Assembly: GCF_020176695.1 (NCBI RefSeq)
Contig: NZ_JAIWIA010000034.1
Span: 80,344-144,343, forward strand
From: Massilia sp. MS-15
Lineage (GTDB): Bacteria; Pseudomonadota; Gammaproteobacteria; Burkholderiales; Burkholderiaceae_D
Direction: 5' to 3'
DNA: 64,000 nt
Shown: positions 39,015-46,592 of the stretch, piece by piece
How positions within the stretch are numbered: position 1 is the first letter of the stretch
Layout of the letters: every line of letters begins with the position of its first letter
Made by a program: the position numbers and the translations under genes
Notes under the pieces: model-generated
Database searches by the model: none
Seen by the model: only the letters and a program-made list of their open reading frames with translations
What the model was told of the DNA's origin: nothing

Positions 39015-40854
39015 GGTTCAGGTTCTCCAAAATGGGTGGCGCTGCAGCGGGTGAGTGAGCATGCATGGTGTGCGCCGTGGTGGGGTTTGCTGGATGACAG
39101 AAACGGATCTGCTGTGGGTAAGGGAAGACGTCGTCGACGACGCCTGCCAGGATGCGGTCCTTGTGCGATTGCCAATACGCGCGGGTCAACAGTTCCGCGT
39201 GATGCTGCATGAAGTGGTGCCGGATGCCCGGATTTCCAAGCAGGAAGCGGCCAAACTGTTCCGGAAACACGTCGTGCCTGCCGATCGGGTACCAGGGCTC
39301 CGAGGCCATCTCGTCTTCCTCGTTGCGCGCCTGGGGAATATCACGGAACTGGCAGTCGGTGAGGTACTCGATCTCGTCGTAATCATAAAACACAACGCGC
39401 CCATGGCGGGTAACGCCGAAATTCTTGTACAGCATGTCGCCCGGGAAGATGTTGGCGGCGACCAGGTCCTTGATCGCATTGCCATACTCGACGATGCCGT
39501 GTTCGACACGCTCGTCGTCGCCCGCGGCCTGGGCCTCTGCCAGGTAAAGATTGAGTGGCACCATGCGCCGTTCGATGTACAGGTGGCGCAGCACGATGCG
39601 CTCGCCCTCGATCTCGACCAGCGAGGGCGCGTGCTGGCGCAGCTCGGCCAGCAGCTCCTCGGAAAAGCGCGCCAGCGGGAAAGCGACGTCGGAATACTCG
39701 AGCGTGTCGGCCATGCGCCCGACCCGGTCGTGGTGCTTCACCAGCAGGTACTTTTCCTTGACCTGGGCGCGCGTGGTTTCCTTCGGCGGCGGATACCAGT
39801 CCTTGATCACCTTGAACACGTAGGGGAAGGAAGGCAGTTCGAATACCAGCATCACCAGGCCGCGGATGCCGGGCGCGATGCGGAACAGGTCGGAGCTGTG
39901 CTTCAGGTGCTGCAAGAAATCGCGGTAGAACAGGGTCTTGCCCTGTTTCTGCAGGCCTAGCACGGTGTAGATCTCGCTGCGCGGCTTGCGCGGCATGAGG
40001 CTGCGCAGGAAGGCGACATAGGCCGAGGGCACCTCCATGTCCACCAAAAAGTAGGCGCGCGTAAAGCTGAACAGCAGGGTGATGTGGTAGACCTCGAGCA
40101 GTACCGTGTCCAGCACCAGCTGCCCGCCGGCGTCGTGCAGCACCGGGATCACGAACGGATAGTCGCGCGGACCATTGATGACGCGTCCGACGACATAGGC
40201 GCCCTTGTTGCGCAGGAAGGGGCTGGACAGCACCTGCAGCTGCAGGTTCGGTTCCGCCCGTTCCAGGCCGCAGGCCTGCACCATGCGCGCCTCCACCAGC
40301 GCCAGGTCGCGTTCGAGGTCGGCGAAGGGAACGGCGAACTGGAAGTTGGTCAGCACCCGGCGCAGGGCCGTGCGCAGGCCGTCCGCGGCCGGATAGTACA
40401 CGCGGTAGGTCGGCTGCGGTTCCTCGGTCTCGATGTACTCGGTGGAGATCACCGGCCGCACGAAGATGTAATCGTTGTGGTAGTAGCTGCGGTGCAGGAT
40501 GTGGCAGCTGACCGAGTTGAAGAAGGTCTCGGCCAGTTCCGGCTGCTTGTGGCCGGCCAGCTGCCCGATGTAGTGCAGCTTGATCTCGCGCCAGACCGGG
40601 TCGCCCAGTTCTTCCGCCGTGTAGCCGTCCTGCAGGACCTGCACGCATTCCTGCACCCGCCGGTCGTAGAAGTCGATGCGCGCCCGCGCGGCTGCCTGTG
40701 CGGTGCGCCAGTCGGCGGCCTCGAAATGGCGGCGCGCTTCCTGGCTGGCCTGGCGAAACAGCCGGTAGTGCTTGTCGAAGCCGTCGAGGATGGTGCGCGC
40801 GACGTCGAAGGCGATCCGGGAAGACAGCAGTTTGGGGAAGGCTTGCTGGGTCAT
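39007..40854 (-). CDS. aceK: Isocitrate dehydrogenase kinase/phosphatase
   Basis: Bifunctional enzyme of 615 residues that phosphorylates and dephosphorylates isocitrate dehydrogenase to steer carbon into the glyoxylate shunt during growth on acetate or acetyl-CoA-yielding substrates. Conserved AceK stretches include [23 protein letters not shown] residues, [20 protein letters not shown] (ATP site region) and [21 protein letters not shown] at 40854 ([10 protein letters not shown]) fits the family; the frame further up runs into the GTAGGGTGGG-like repeat. Grouping with thiolase and liuA links it to acetyl-CoA supply. Confidence 0.96.
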   Translation of the reverse strand: MTQQAFPKLLSSRIAFDVARTILDGFDKHYRLFRQASQEARRHFEAADWRTAQAAARARIDFYDRRVQECVQVLQDGYTAEELGDPVWREIKLHYIGQLAGHKQPELAETFFNSVSCHILHRSYYHNDYIFVRPVISTEYIETEEPQPTYRVYYPAADGLRTALRRVLTNFQFAVPFADLERDLALVEARMVQACGLERAEPNLQLQVLSSPFLRNKGAYVVGRVINGPRDYPFVIPVLHDAGGQLVLDTVLLEVYHITLLFSFTRAYFLVDMEVPSAYVAFLRSLMPRKPRSEIYTVLGLQKQGKTLFYRDFLQHLKHSSDLFRIAPGIRGLVMLVFELPSFPYVFKVIKDWYPPPKETTRAQVKEKYLLVKHHDRVGRMADTLEYSDVAFPLARFSEELLAELRQHAPSLVEIEGERIVLRHLYIERRMVPLNLYLAEAQAAGDDERVEHGIVEYGNAIKDLVAANIFPGDMLYKNFGVTRHGRVVFYDYDEIEYLTDCQFRDIPQARNEEDEMASEPWYPIGRHDVFPEQFGRFLLGNPGIRHHFMQHHAELLTRAYWQSHKDRILAGVVDDVFPYPQQIRFCHPANPTTAHTMHAHSPAAAPPILENLNHE

Positions 40855-40871
40855 CGTTCGTCTCGCGCGCC

Positions 40872-40913
40872 ATGTAGCGTTGAACGCGTGGGCGGAGCAT
40901 CCACCCACCCTAC
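40872..40913. repeat. Degenerate short relative of the GTAGGGTGGG element
   Basis: CGCGTGGGC (40885-40893) and CCCACCCTAC (40904-40913) match inner and outer arms of the element at 37679-37811; the left arm near 40875 is decayed (GTAGCGTTG). It occupies the whole aceK-liuA gap. Confidence 0.55.
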
Positions 40914-40914
40914 A

Positions 40915-42099
40915 TTACATCGTCTCGCCAAACAGCTCGCGGCCGATCAGCATGCGGCGGATCTCGCTGGTGCCGGCGCCGATCTCATAGAGCTTCGCAT
41001 CGCGCCACAGGCGGCCGACCGGATACTCGTTGATGTAGCCATTGCCACCCAGGGTCTGGATTGCCTCGCCAGCCATCCAGGTCGCCTTCTCGGCGCTGTA
41101 CAGGATGGCGCCGGCGGCGTCCTTGCGCAGGGCGCGCACCTGTTCCGGCGAAGTCGCGCGGTCGCAAGCCTGGCCCACGGCGTAGACGTAGGCGCGGCAG
41201 GCCATCATGGTGGAGTACATGTCGGCGATCTTGCCCTGCATGAGCTGGAACTCGCCGATCGCCTGGCCGAACTGCTTGCGCTCGTGGATGTACGGCACCA
41301 CCGAATCCATGCAGGCCGACATGATGCCCAGCGGACCGCCAGACAGTACGGTGCGCTCGAAGTCCAGGCCCGACATCAGCACGTTGACGCCCTTGCCGAC
41401 GCCGCCCAGCACGTTCTCGACCGGCACTTCGCAATCCTGGAACACCAGCTCGCCGGTGTGCGAGCCGCGCATGCCCAGCTTGTCGAGCTTCTGGGCGATC
41501 GAGAAGCCTTTGAAACCTTTTTCGATCAGGAAGGCGGTCATGCCGCGCGGGCCGGCTTCGAGGTCGGTCTTGGCGTACACCACCAGGGTGTCGGCGTCCG
41601 GACCGTTGGTGATCCACATCTTGGTGCCGTTCAGCACATAACGGTCGCCGCGCAATTCGGCCTTGAGCTTCATGCTGACGACGTCGGAACCGGCGTTCGG
41701 CTCGGACATGGCCAGCGCGCCCACGTGCTCGCCCGAGATCAGCTTCGGCAGGTACTTGCGCTTCTGCTCTTCGTTGCCGTTGCGCTTGATCTGGTTGACG
41801 CACAGGTTCGAGTGGGCGCCGTAGGACAGGCCGACCGAAGCCGAGGCGCGCGAAATTTCTTCCATGGCGACGATGTGCGCCAGGTAGCCCATGTTGGCGC
41901 CGCCGTATTCCTCGCCCACGGTGATGCCCAGCAGGCCGAGTTCGCCCATCTTCTTCCACAGGTCCATCGGGAACTGGTCGGTGCGGTCGATCTCCGCGGC
42001 GCGCGGTGCGATCTCGCTTTGGGCGAACTGTTGTACGGCTTCGCGCAGCGCGGCGATGTCTTCGCCATGGTCAAAGGTCAGGCCTGGGAGATGCAGCAT
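40915..42099 (-). CDS. liuA: Isovaleryl-CoA dehydrogenase
   Basis: FAD acyl-CoA dehydrogenase of 394 residues for the first committed step of leucine degradation, isovaleryl-CoA to 3-methylcrotonyl-CoA. The normal catalytic Glu position reads IGAGTSEIR, with no Glu, while [17 protein letters not shown] supplies the Glu on the other helix; this shift is diagnostic for IVD. Also [27 protein letters not shown] C-terminus. The ATG at 42099 has GAGGA upstream. A LiuR-type site overlaps its promoter, and product flows to the MCC genes at the other end of the window. Confidence 0.95.
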   Translation of the reverse strand: MLHLPGLTFDHGEDIAALREAVQQFAQSEIAPRAAEIDRTDQFPMDLWKKMGELGLLGITVGEEYGGANMGYLAHIVAMEEISRASASVGLSYGAHSNLCVNQIKRNGNEEQKRKYLPKLISGEHVGALAMSEPNAGSDVVSMKLKAELRGDRYVLNGTKMWITNGPDADTLVVYAKTDLEAGPRGMTAFLIEKGFKGFSIAQKLDKLGMRGSHTGELVFQDCEVPVENVLGGVGKGVNVLMSGLDFERTVLSGGPLGIMSACMDSVVPYIHERKQFGQAIGEFQLMQGKIADMYSTMMACRAYVYAVGQACDRATSPEQVRALRKDAAGAILYSAEKATWMAGEAIQTLGGNGYINEYPVGRLWRDAKLYEIGAGTSEIRRMLIGRELFGETM

Positions 42100-42155
42100 G
42101 GTCGTCCTCACGTGAACGGTGGTTGAGCGGGAATGAAAAGTGCATGATACTCGCC

Positions 42156-42179
42156 TCTTACGTTAACGTAAACGTCAAC
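42156..42179 (-). promoter_or_regulatory. Putative LiuR operator at the liuA promoter
   Basis: Contains the perfect palindrome TTACGTTAACGTAA (42158-42171) and extends to a longer imperfect one that aligns base for base with the site at 9190-9213. On the minus strand TTTACG (42172-42167), a 17-bp spacer and TATCAT (42149-42144) form a plausible promoter, with the operator between and over these boxes as usual for MerR-family regulators. Confidence 0.7.
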
Positions 42180-42187
42180 CAAAGGGC

Positions 42188-42215
42188 AAAAAAAGCGGAG
42201 CCTGCTGCTGCTCCG
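42188..42215 (-). terminator. Rho-independent terminator after liuR
   Basis: On the minus strand CGGAGC (42201-42196 complement) pairs with GCTCCG across a short loop and is followed by seven T. It lies just after the liuR stop, so liuA is transcribed from its own promoter. Confidence 0.75.
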
Positions 42216-42220
42216 TTCGC

Positions 42221-42622
42221 TCAGGCCGCGTCCTGGCGCGCGCTGTTGTCGGCCAGCAGGCGGCGGCATTCTTCCTCATGGGCCGAGATTTCTTCGAGCG
42301 CCATCTCGATGTCGGCGCGCTGCTGCTCCAGCGTCACGCGCTGGTGGGCGAGCACGCCGAGGAAGCGGTCGATCTGGGCCACCGTGTCGCGCGGCGATTC
42401 ATACATGTCGACAATGCTCTTGATTTCCGACAGAGTCAGGCCGAGGCGCTTGCCGCGCAGGGTCAGCTTCAGGCGGGTGCGGTCGCGCGGGGTGTAGACG
42501 CGGTTGCGCCCGCCCACGCCTTCGCGCTTGGGGCTGAGCAGCCCCTGGTCTTCGTAGAAGCGGATGGCGCGGGCCGTGATGTCGAATTCGCGGGCCAGTT
42601 CGGCGATGGTGTAGGTAACCAT
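42221..42622 (-). CDS. liuR: MerR-family regulator LiuR
   Basis: 133 residues; MerR helix-turn-helix YTIAELAREFDITARAIRFYE at 3-23, wing with RVYTPRDRTRLKLTLRGKRLG, then a long helix (LEQQRADIEMALEEISAHEEEC) for dimerisation. No metal-binding Cys pattern like MerR/CueR; organic ligands are likely. Location directly upstream of liuA on the same strand matches LiuR of other proteobacteria, which controls leucine and isovalerate catabolism. Confidence 0.9.
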   Translation of the reverse strand: MVTYTIAELAREFDITARAIRFYEDQGLLSPKREGVGGRNRVYTPRDRTRLKLTLRGKRLGLTLSEIKSIVDMYESPRDTVAQIDRFLGVLAHQRVTLEQQRADIEMALEEISAHEEECRRLLADNSARQDAA

Positions 42623-42689
42623 GGTGCTAGGGTAGAAAACCTGGACAGGAAAGCGGCATGCGCAAATGGCTTACAATCCCGGTTGCGCA

Positions 42690-42713
42690 TTTCCGTTTAC
42701 GTTAACGTTAATG
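42690..42713. promoter_or_regulatory. Putative LiuR operator between liuR and the metallohydrolase gene
   Basis: CCGTTTACGTTAACGTTAAT aligns with the other two LiuR-type sites and includes the GTTAACGTTA core. It lies 68 bp before the liuR start and 43 bp before the divergent metallohydrolase ATG, so it could serve autoregulation and control of that gene. Confidence 0.65.
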
Positions 42714-42755
42714 CATTGTAGCGCGACCGCTTGTCGACGAACACGAAAGTTTTCC

Positions 42756-43820
42756 ATGAATCCGCTCGAAGCCCAGCTGCACTATCCCTTTGGCGACACC
42801 ATTCCCCTGCCGGGCAGCGTGCAGGAACTGGCGCCCGGCCTGGCCTGGATCCGCATGCCGCTGCCGTTCGCGCTCGACCACATCAACCTGTGGCTGCTGC
42901 GCGACGAACAGGAGGGGCTGGCTGGCTGGAGCGTGGTCGACTGCGGCGCCGCCACCGACGCCACGCGCGCGGCATGGGAGCAAGTGCTCGCTCACGGCCT
43001 GGACGGCGCGCCGCTGCTGCGCATCTTCGCCACCCATTGCCATCCAGACCACGTCGGCCTGTCCGGCTGGCTGGGCGAGCGCGTGGGCACCGGCTCGGCT
43101 GCGCCATTCTGGACCACAGCCGGCGAGTTCGCCTTTGCCCGCATGATGGCGGCAGCCCTGCCGGGCGTCGACGGTCCATCGGCCATCCCGCATTTCGAGC
43201 GCCATGGCCTGGTCGATCCGACCATGCTCGCGCAGATGCGCAGCCGCAAGAACTACTATCCTTCCCTGGTGCCGGCCGTGCCCGAAGCCTACACCCGCCT
43301 GCGTGATGGCGACCTGGTCCATGTCGGCGGTGTGCAGTGGCGGGTGATCACCGGTTTCGGCCATTCGCCCGAGCACGCCGCGCTGTATGCGCAGGCTCTG
43401 GGCGTGCTGATTTCCGGCGACATGGTCTTGCCGCGCATATCGACCAATGTCTCCGTGTTTGCGGTCGAGCCGGAAGGCAATCCGCTGGCGCTCTACCTTG
43501 AGTCGCTGGAGAAATTCACAAACTTGCCCGAAGACACGCTCGTGCTGCCTTCGCACGGCAAGCCCTTCCGCGGCCTGCATACCCGGATCCGTCAGTTGCG
43601 CGAGCACCATGCGGCGCGCCTGGCCGAGGTCCTGGTCGCCTGCGCCACGCCGATGTCGGCGGTGGACATCGTGCCCCTGATGTTCCGCCGCCAGCTCGAC
43701 GCCCACCAGCTCAGCTTTGCCCTGGGCGAGGCACTGGCCCACCTGCACAAGTTGTGGCACGAAGGCCTGCTGCGCCGCAGCCGTGGCGCCGATGGCGTGG
43801 TGCGCGTCCAGCGCGCCTGA
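42756..43820 (+). CDS. MBL-fold metallo-hydrolase with C-terminal winged helix (LACTB2-like)
   Basis: 354-residue metallo-beta-lactamase-fold enzyme. The HxHxDH zinc motif reads ATHCHPDHVG (first His position keeps H, C, H, D, H order), followed by GHSPEH, LISGDMVLP and LPSHGKPF for the remaining ligands. The C-terminal 80 residues resemble the winged-helix domain of LACTB2-type proteins. The ATG at 42756 is preferred; the frame upstream overlaps the operator. Possible role: thioesterase or hydrolase linked to acyl-CoA catabolism, suggested only by the shared LiuR-type site. Confidence 0.85.
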   Translation: MNPLEAQLHYPFGDTIPLPGSVQELAPGLAWIRMPLPFALDHINLWLLRDEQEGLAGWSVVDCGAATDATRAAWEQVLAHGLDGAPLLRIFATHCHPDHVGLSGWLGERVGTGSAAPFWTTAGEFAFARMMAAALPGVDGPSAIPHFERHGLVDPTMLAQMRSRKNYYPSLVPAVPEAYTRLRDGDLVHVGGVQWRVITGFGHSPEHAALYAQALGVLISGDMVLPRISTNVSVFAVEPEGNPLALYLESLEKFTNLPEDTLVLPSHGKPFRGLHTRIRQLREHHAARLAEVLVACATPMSAVDIVPLMFRRQLDAHQLSFALGEALAHLHKLWHEGLLRRSRGADGVVRVQRA

Positions 43821-44043
43821 GAAATTATCGAAATCAATGCCACAATCACGTGGCATATGACATATTCTTTCCAATAAGATATATTTTCATACCCCAAATG
43901 GGGAATGAGAGCGGAATTTCATGGGCTTTTAGCATGGAAATTCTATTAAATAATCACATCTTTGTTACTTTTTAAGGGTATGATTGTCCGTTGCCGGTGC
44001 TCAGCAGTCCGGAGCCGGCCATCTGACATGAATCGTAAGTACA
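43821..44043. other. AT-rich intergenic region with a CCCC-N4-GGGG palindrome
   Basis: A 223-bp gap clearly lower in GC than its flanks. CCCCAAATGGGG at 43892-43903 is a dyad that may be an operator. TATGAT at 43979-43984 resembles a -10 box before the small regulator gene. No ORF of note is seen here. Confidence 0.5.
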
Positions 44044-44457
44044 ATGAATTCGACAAATGAACGGGAGAGCTTCAGTGAGCGCCTGCAGCAGGCGCTGAAG
44101 AACGCCCACTACTCGCCCGATAGCCCGACCCGCCTGGCCAGGGAATTCAACATCCGTTTCGAAGGCCGCCCGATCACCGTCCACGCCGCCCGCAAGTGGC
44201 TGGTCGGAGAAGCCATCCCGACCCAGGAGAAGCTGCGCATGATCGCGCAGTGGCTGGGCGTGCCGGCCGACTGGCTGCGCTTTGGCGGTGTCGAGCAGGC
44301 GAACGGCGGCGAAAGCAGCCAGGGCGCCCGCTTCGAATCGGCCGACGTCAAGCTGATCGCGGACCTGCAGCGCCTGGATGACCACCACCGCCAGCTGGCC
44401 CGCGAGTTCATCCGCATGCTGGTGCGCATGAACCACCAGAAGCCCGAGCAAAAATAG
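44044..44457 (+). CDS. Small transcriptional-regulator-like protein (XRE-type HTH)
   Basis: 137 residues. The segment SPTRLAREFNIRFEGRPITV through ARKWLVGEAIPTQEKLRMIAQWLGV reads as a Cro/C1-like helix-turn-helix in which helix 3 carries HAARKWL. A second, helical part (ADVKLIADLQRLDDHHRQLAREF) may dimerise. Similar short proteins are common in Burkholderiales, but I do not know a function. It follows an AT-rich gap with a palindrome and stands alone. Confidence 0.8.
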   Translation: MNSTNERESFSERLQQALKNAHYSPDSPTRLAREFNIRFEGRPITVHAARKWLVGEAIPTQEKLRMIAQWLGVPADWLRFGGVEQANGGESSQGARFESADVKLIADLQRLDDHHRQLAREFIRMLVRMNHQKPEQK

Positions 44458-44521
44458 TTTCGCAGTTGCACTTTTCGTACGCCTGAGGGCGCACAAACGG
44501 CTGGAGCTGGGTCATAATCAG

Positions 44522-44550
44522 CCTGTGGCAAGCGGGTCCGCTGCCACAGG
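44522..44550 (+). other. Strong hairpin in the leader of the 58-residue gene
   Basis: CCTGTGGC ... AGCGG pairs with CCGCT GCCACAGG around a 2-base turn, with one bulged A. There is no T-run, and a CATAAT box lies just upstream (44513-44518). The ribosome site of the small gene is 24 bases further on. It may be a leader structure affecting translation or mRNA stability. Confidence 0.5.
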
Positions 44551-44580
44551 GTCACGGACTCATCGAGGAGCAGCCGCCGT

Positions 44581-44757
44581 ATGCGAAACAACTACGCCAA
44601 CACCGCCCAGCTCAAGGAACTGATGACCGCCCCGCCGATGACGGCGGCGCGCCATGCCGAGGTGATGCGACAACGGAATGCCCGGCGGCGGATGATCGAG
44701 GAAGCACGCGAGGCGAAGAAGGCCGACGATCCGATGTTCGACGGCGACAAGCGCTGA
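44581..44757 (+). CDS. Small basic/charged protein of 58 residues, unknown
   Basis: ATG at 44581 with GAGGAG 10 bases upstream; it ends at TGA 44755-44757. Sequence begins MRNNYANTAQLKELMTAPPM and continues with a run rich in Arg, Glu and Lys (EVMRQRNARRRMIEEAREAK), ending DDPMFDGDKR; it is probably helical and soluble. No family is recognised. Codon use is like its neighbours, the ribosome site is good and the frame is clean, so it is likely real. Confidence 0.65.
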   Translation: MRNNYANTAQLKELMTAPPMTAARHAEVMRQRNARRRMIEEAREAKKADDPMFDGDKR

Positions 44758-44774
44758 GGCGGATACGGGGCGGA

Positions 44775-45392
44775 TCAGCCGTCCCGGCCGTGGGCCGTAT
44801 CCTTCATCCCGGCCCATCGGGGAGCATGGGCATTGTCGAGTCCCAGCAGGTCGAGCGCACGGTCGACCGTATGTTCCACCATTTCTTCGATCGTCGCCGG
44901 CCGCTGGTAGAAACTCGGCAGGGGCGGGAACACGATGCCGCCCATTTCCGTCACGGCCGTCATGTTGCGCAGGTGGGCCAGGTTGAACGGCGTCTCGCGC
45001 ACCATCAGCACCAGCCTGCGTCTCTCCTTCAGCATCACGTCCGCGGCGCGCGTGACCAGGTTGTCCGACAGTCCGTGCGCGACCGCCGCCAGGGTCTTCA
45101 TGGAACAGGGCGCGATCACCATGCCGTCGGTCTGGTAGGAGCCGCTGGCGATCGAGGCGCCGATGTCGCGGTTGCGGTGGACGACGTCGGCCAGCGCTTC
45201 GGCGTCGCGCCGCTGCAGGCCGAGTTCCTGGTGCAGGGTGAGGGAGGCGGCGTCCGACACCACCAGGTGGGTCTCGACGCCGGGCATCGCATGCAGGCGC
45301 CGCAGCAGCTGCACGCCATAGACCGCGCCGGTCGCGCCGGTGATGGCGACGACGATGCGGCGCCGGTCCTCACCGCGCGGCCGGGCGGTCAT
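44775..45392 (-). CDS. ubiX: Flavin prenyltransferase UbiX
   Basis: Makes the prenylated FMN cofactor of UbiD decarboxylases, used in ubiquinone synthesis. 205 residues with the N-terminal AITGATGAVYGVQLLRRL flavin site and APCSMKTLAAVAHGLSDNL, both typical of UbiX/Pad1. It starts 3 bp after the grxD stop, so the two genes form an operon. UbiD is not in the window. Confidence 0.95.
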   Translation of the reverse strand: MTARPRGEDRRRIVVAITGATGAVYGVQLLRRLHAMPGVETHLVVSDAASLTLHQELGLQRRDAEALADVVHRNRDIGASIASGSYQTDGMVIAPCSMKTLAAVAHGLSDNLVTRAADVMLKERRRLVLMVRETPFNLAHLRNMTAVTEMGGIVFPPLPSFYQRPATIEEMVEHTVDRALDLLGLDNAHAPRWAGMKDTAHGRDG

Positions 45393-45395
45393 GGA

Positions 45396-45710
45396 TCAGC
45401 CGTTCTTCAGCAGGGACTGCAGTTCGCCCGATTCGTACATTTCGTTCATGATGTCCGAGCCGCCGATGAATTCGCCGCGCACGTACAGCTGCGGGATGGT
45501 CGGCCAGTTCGAGTAATCCTTGATGCCCTGGCGGACTTCGGCGTCCTCCAGCACGTTGACGGTGGCGATGTTATCGACGCCGCAGGCTTTCAGGATCTGG
45601 ATGGCGCGGCCCGAGAAGCCGCATTGCGGGAACTGGGCGGTTCCCTTCATGAACAGCACCACCGGGGTGTTGGTCACGGTCTCTTTGATCCAGGTTTGAA
45701 CGTCGCTCAT
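45396..45710 (-). CDS. grxD: Monothiol glutaredoxin (Grx4/GrxD)
   Basis: 104-residue CGFS-type glutaredoxin that binds and transfers [2Fe-2S] clusters with glutathione. The CGFS motif is at 30-33 ([10 protein letters not shown]), followed by WPTIPQLYV and [18 protein letters not shown] at 45710 gives the usual N-terminus [10 protein letters not shown]; the upstream frame to 45797 is not conserved-like. Confidence 0.96.
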   Translation of the reverse strand: MSDVQTWIKETVTNTPVVLFMKGTAQFPQCGFSGRAIQILKACGVDNIATVNVLEDAEVRQGIKDYSNWPTIPQLYVRGEFIGGSDIMNEMYESGELQSLLKNG

Positions 45711-45863
45711 GTGTGTGCCTTCAGTGGGAATGGTTGGATGCCGACATTCTATAAGAATTCGGCAGGGCAGGCATGCAGCCGCGGCCGGATGTGACAATCC
45801 ACGTGTTTTCGCCGCCGAAAATGCCGCTATGATGGTCGCACGCCATCCAAGACTGGAGCCGCC

Positions 45864-46175
45864 ATGAGCACCTACCGAGGTTTTGCGTCCATGCCAACGC
45901 CGCTGCTGTGGATCATGGCGGCCCTGTTCACGCTGCCCGGGCTGTACGACGTGCTGCTGCCCGGCGCCGACCAGCCCCCGGAAGACCGGATGCTCGGCGC
46001 GGCCCAGCTGCTGGCGGGCGGCTTCCTGCTGTATTGCGCGGTGCAGGCCTGGCGCCAGCGCCGCGCCGACCTCGGATCGAGCCGCACGACTTTGGTCGGC
46101 TATGCCTGCTTCGGCCTGTTCTGCCTGTGCTTCATGGTGAAGGTGGGCGCCATCGCCCTGCGCATCGCAGCCTGA
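45864..46175 (+). CDS. Small membrane protein, unknown
   Basis: 103 residues with three predicted membrane helices: [38 protein letters not shown] and [20 protein letters not shown]. Arg-rich loop between helices 2 and 3. No family recognised. It is followed 75 bp later by a second small membrane protein on the same strand. Confidence 0.7.
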   Translation: MSTYRGFASMPTPLLWIMAALFTLPGLYDVLLPGADQPPEDRMLGAAQLLAGGFLLYCAVQAWRQRRADLGSSRTTLVGYACFGLFCLCFMVKVGAIALRIAA

Positions 46176-46250
46176 GCCCCTTCACCTGGCATCGCCGGCG
46201 CGCGACTGCGGTATGATCGCGCGGTTTTCCATCGACTCCAGGCCTGAACC

Positions 46251-46538
46251 ATGCAACAGCCACCGCGCCGCGGCCCTTCCGCCGGCATCAACCTGCTCAT
46301 CGCCGCCCTGCTCGGGATCCCCGGCGTCATCAACCTCGCCGGCGGCATCCTGCGCGGCGGCGTGGGCGAAATCATCTGCGGCGCGGCGGCGCTCGGCTAC
46401 GCGCTGCTGCTGCTGCGCGACGCCCTCACCATGCGCAAGACCGGCCGCCCGGCCATGCCGCAAGCACGCATGCTGATGATCGGTTTCGGCTTCCTGAGCG
46501 TGTACATGGTCGGCCTGTTCCTCAAGCACAGCCGCTGA
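46251..46538 (+). CDS. Small membrane protein, unknown
   Basis: 95 residues, with helices at INLLIAALLGIPGVINLAGG, EIICGAAALGYALLLLRDAL and MLMIGFGFLSVYMVGLFL. Similar in size and layout to the preceding gene, which suggests an old duplication or a shared role, though sequence similarity is weak. Convergent with tex. Confidence 0.7.
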   Translation: MQQPPRRGPSAGINLLIAALLGIPGVINLAGGILRGGVGEIICGAAALGYALLLLRDALTMRKTGRPAMPQARMLMIGFGFLSVYMVGLFLKHSR

Positions 46539-46592
46539 CGGGCTGGCGGCCAAGGCAGACCGGGAGCGCGGGCCGCGCGACGCCCGCCGCCA

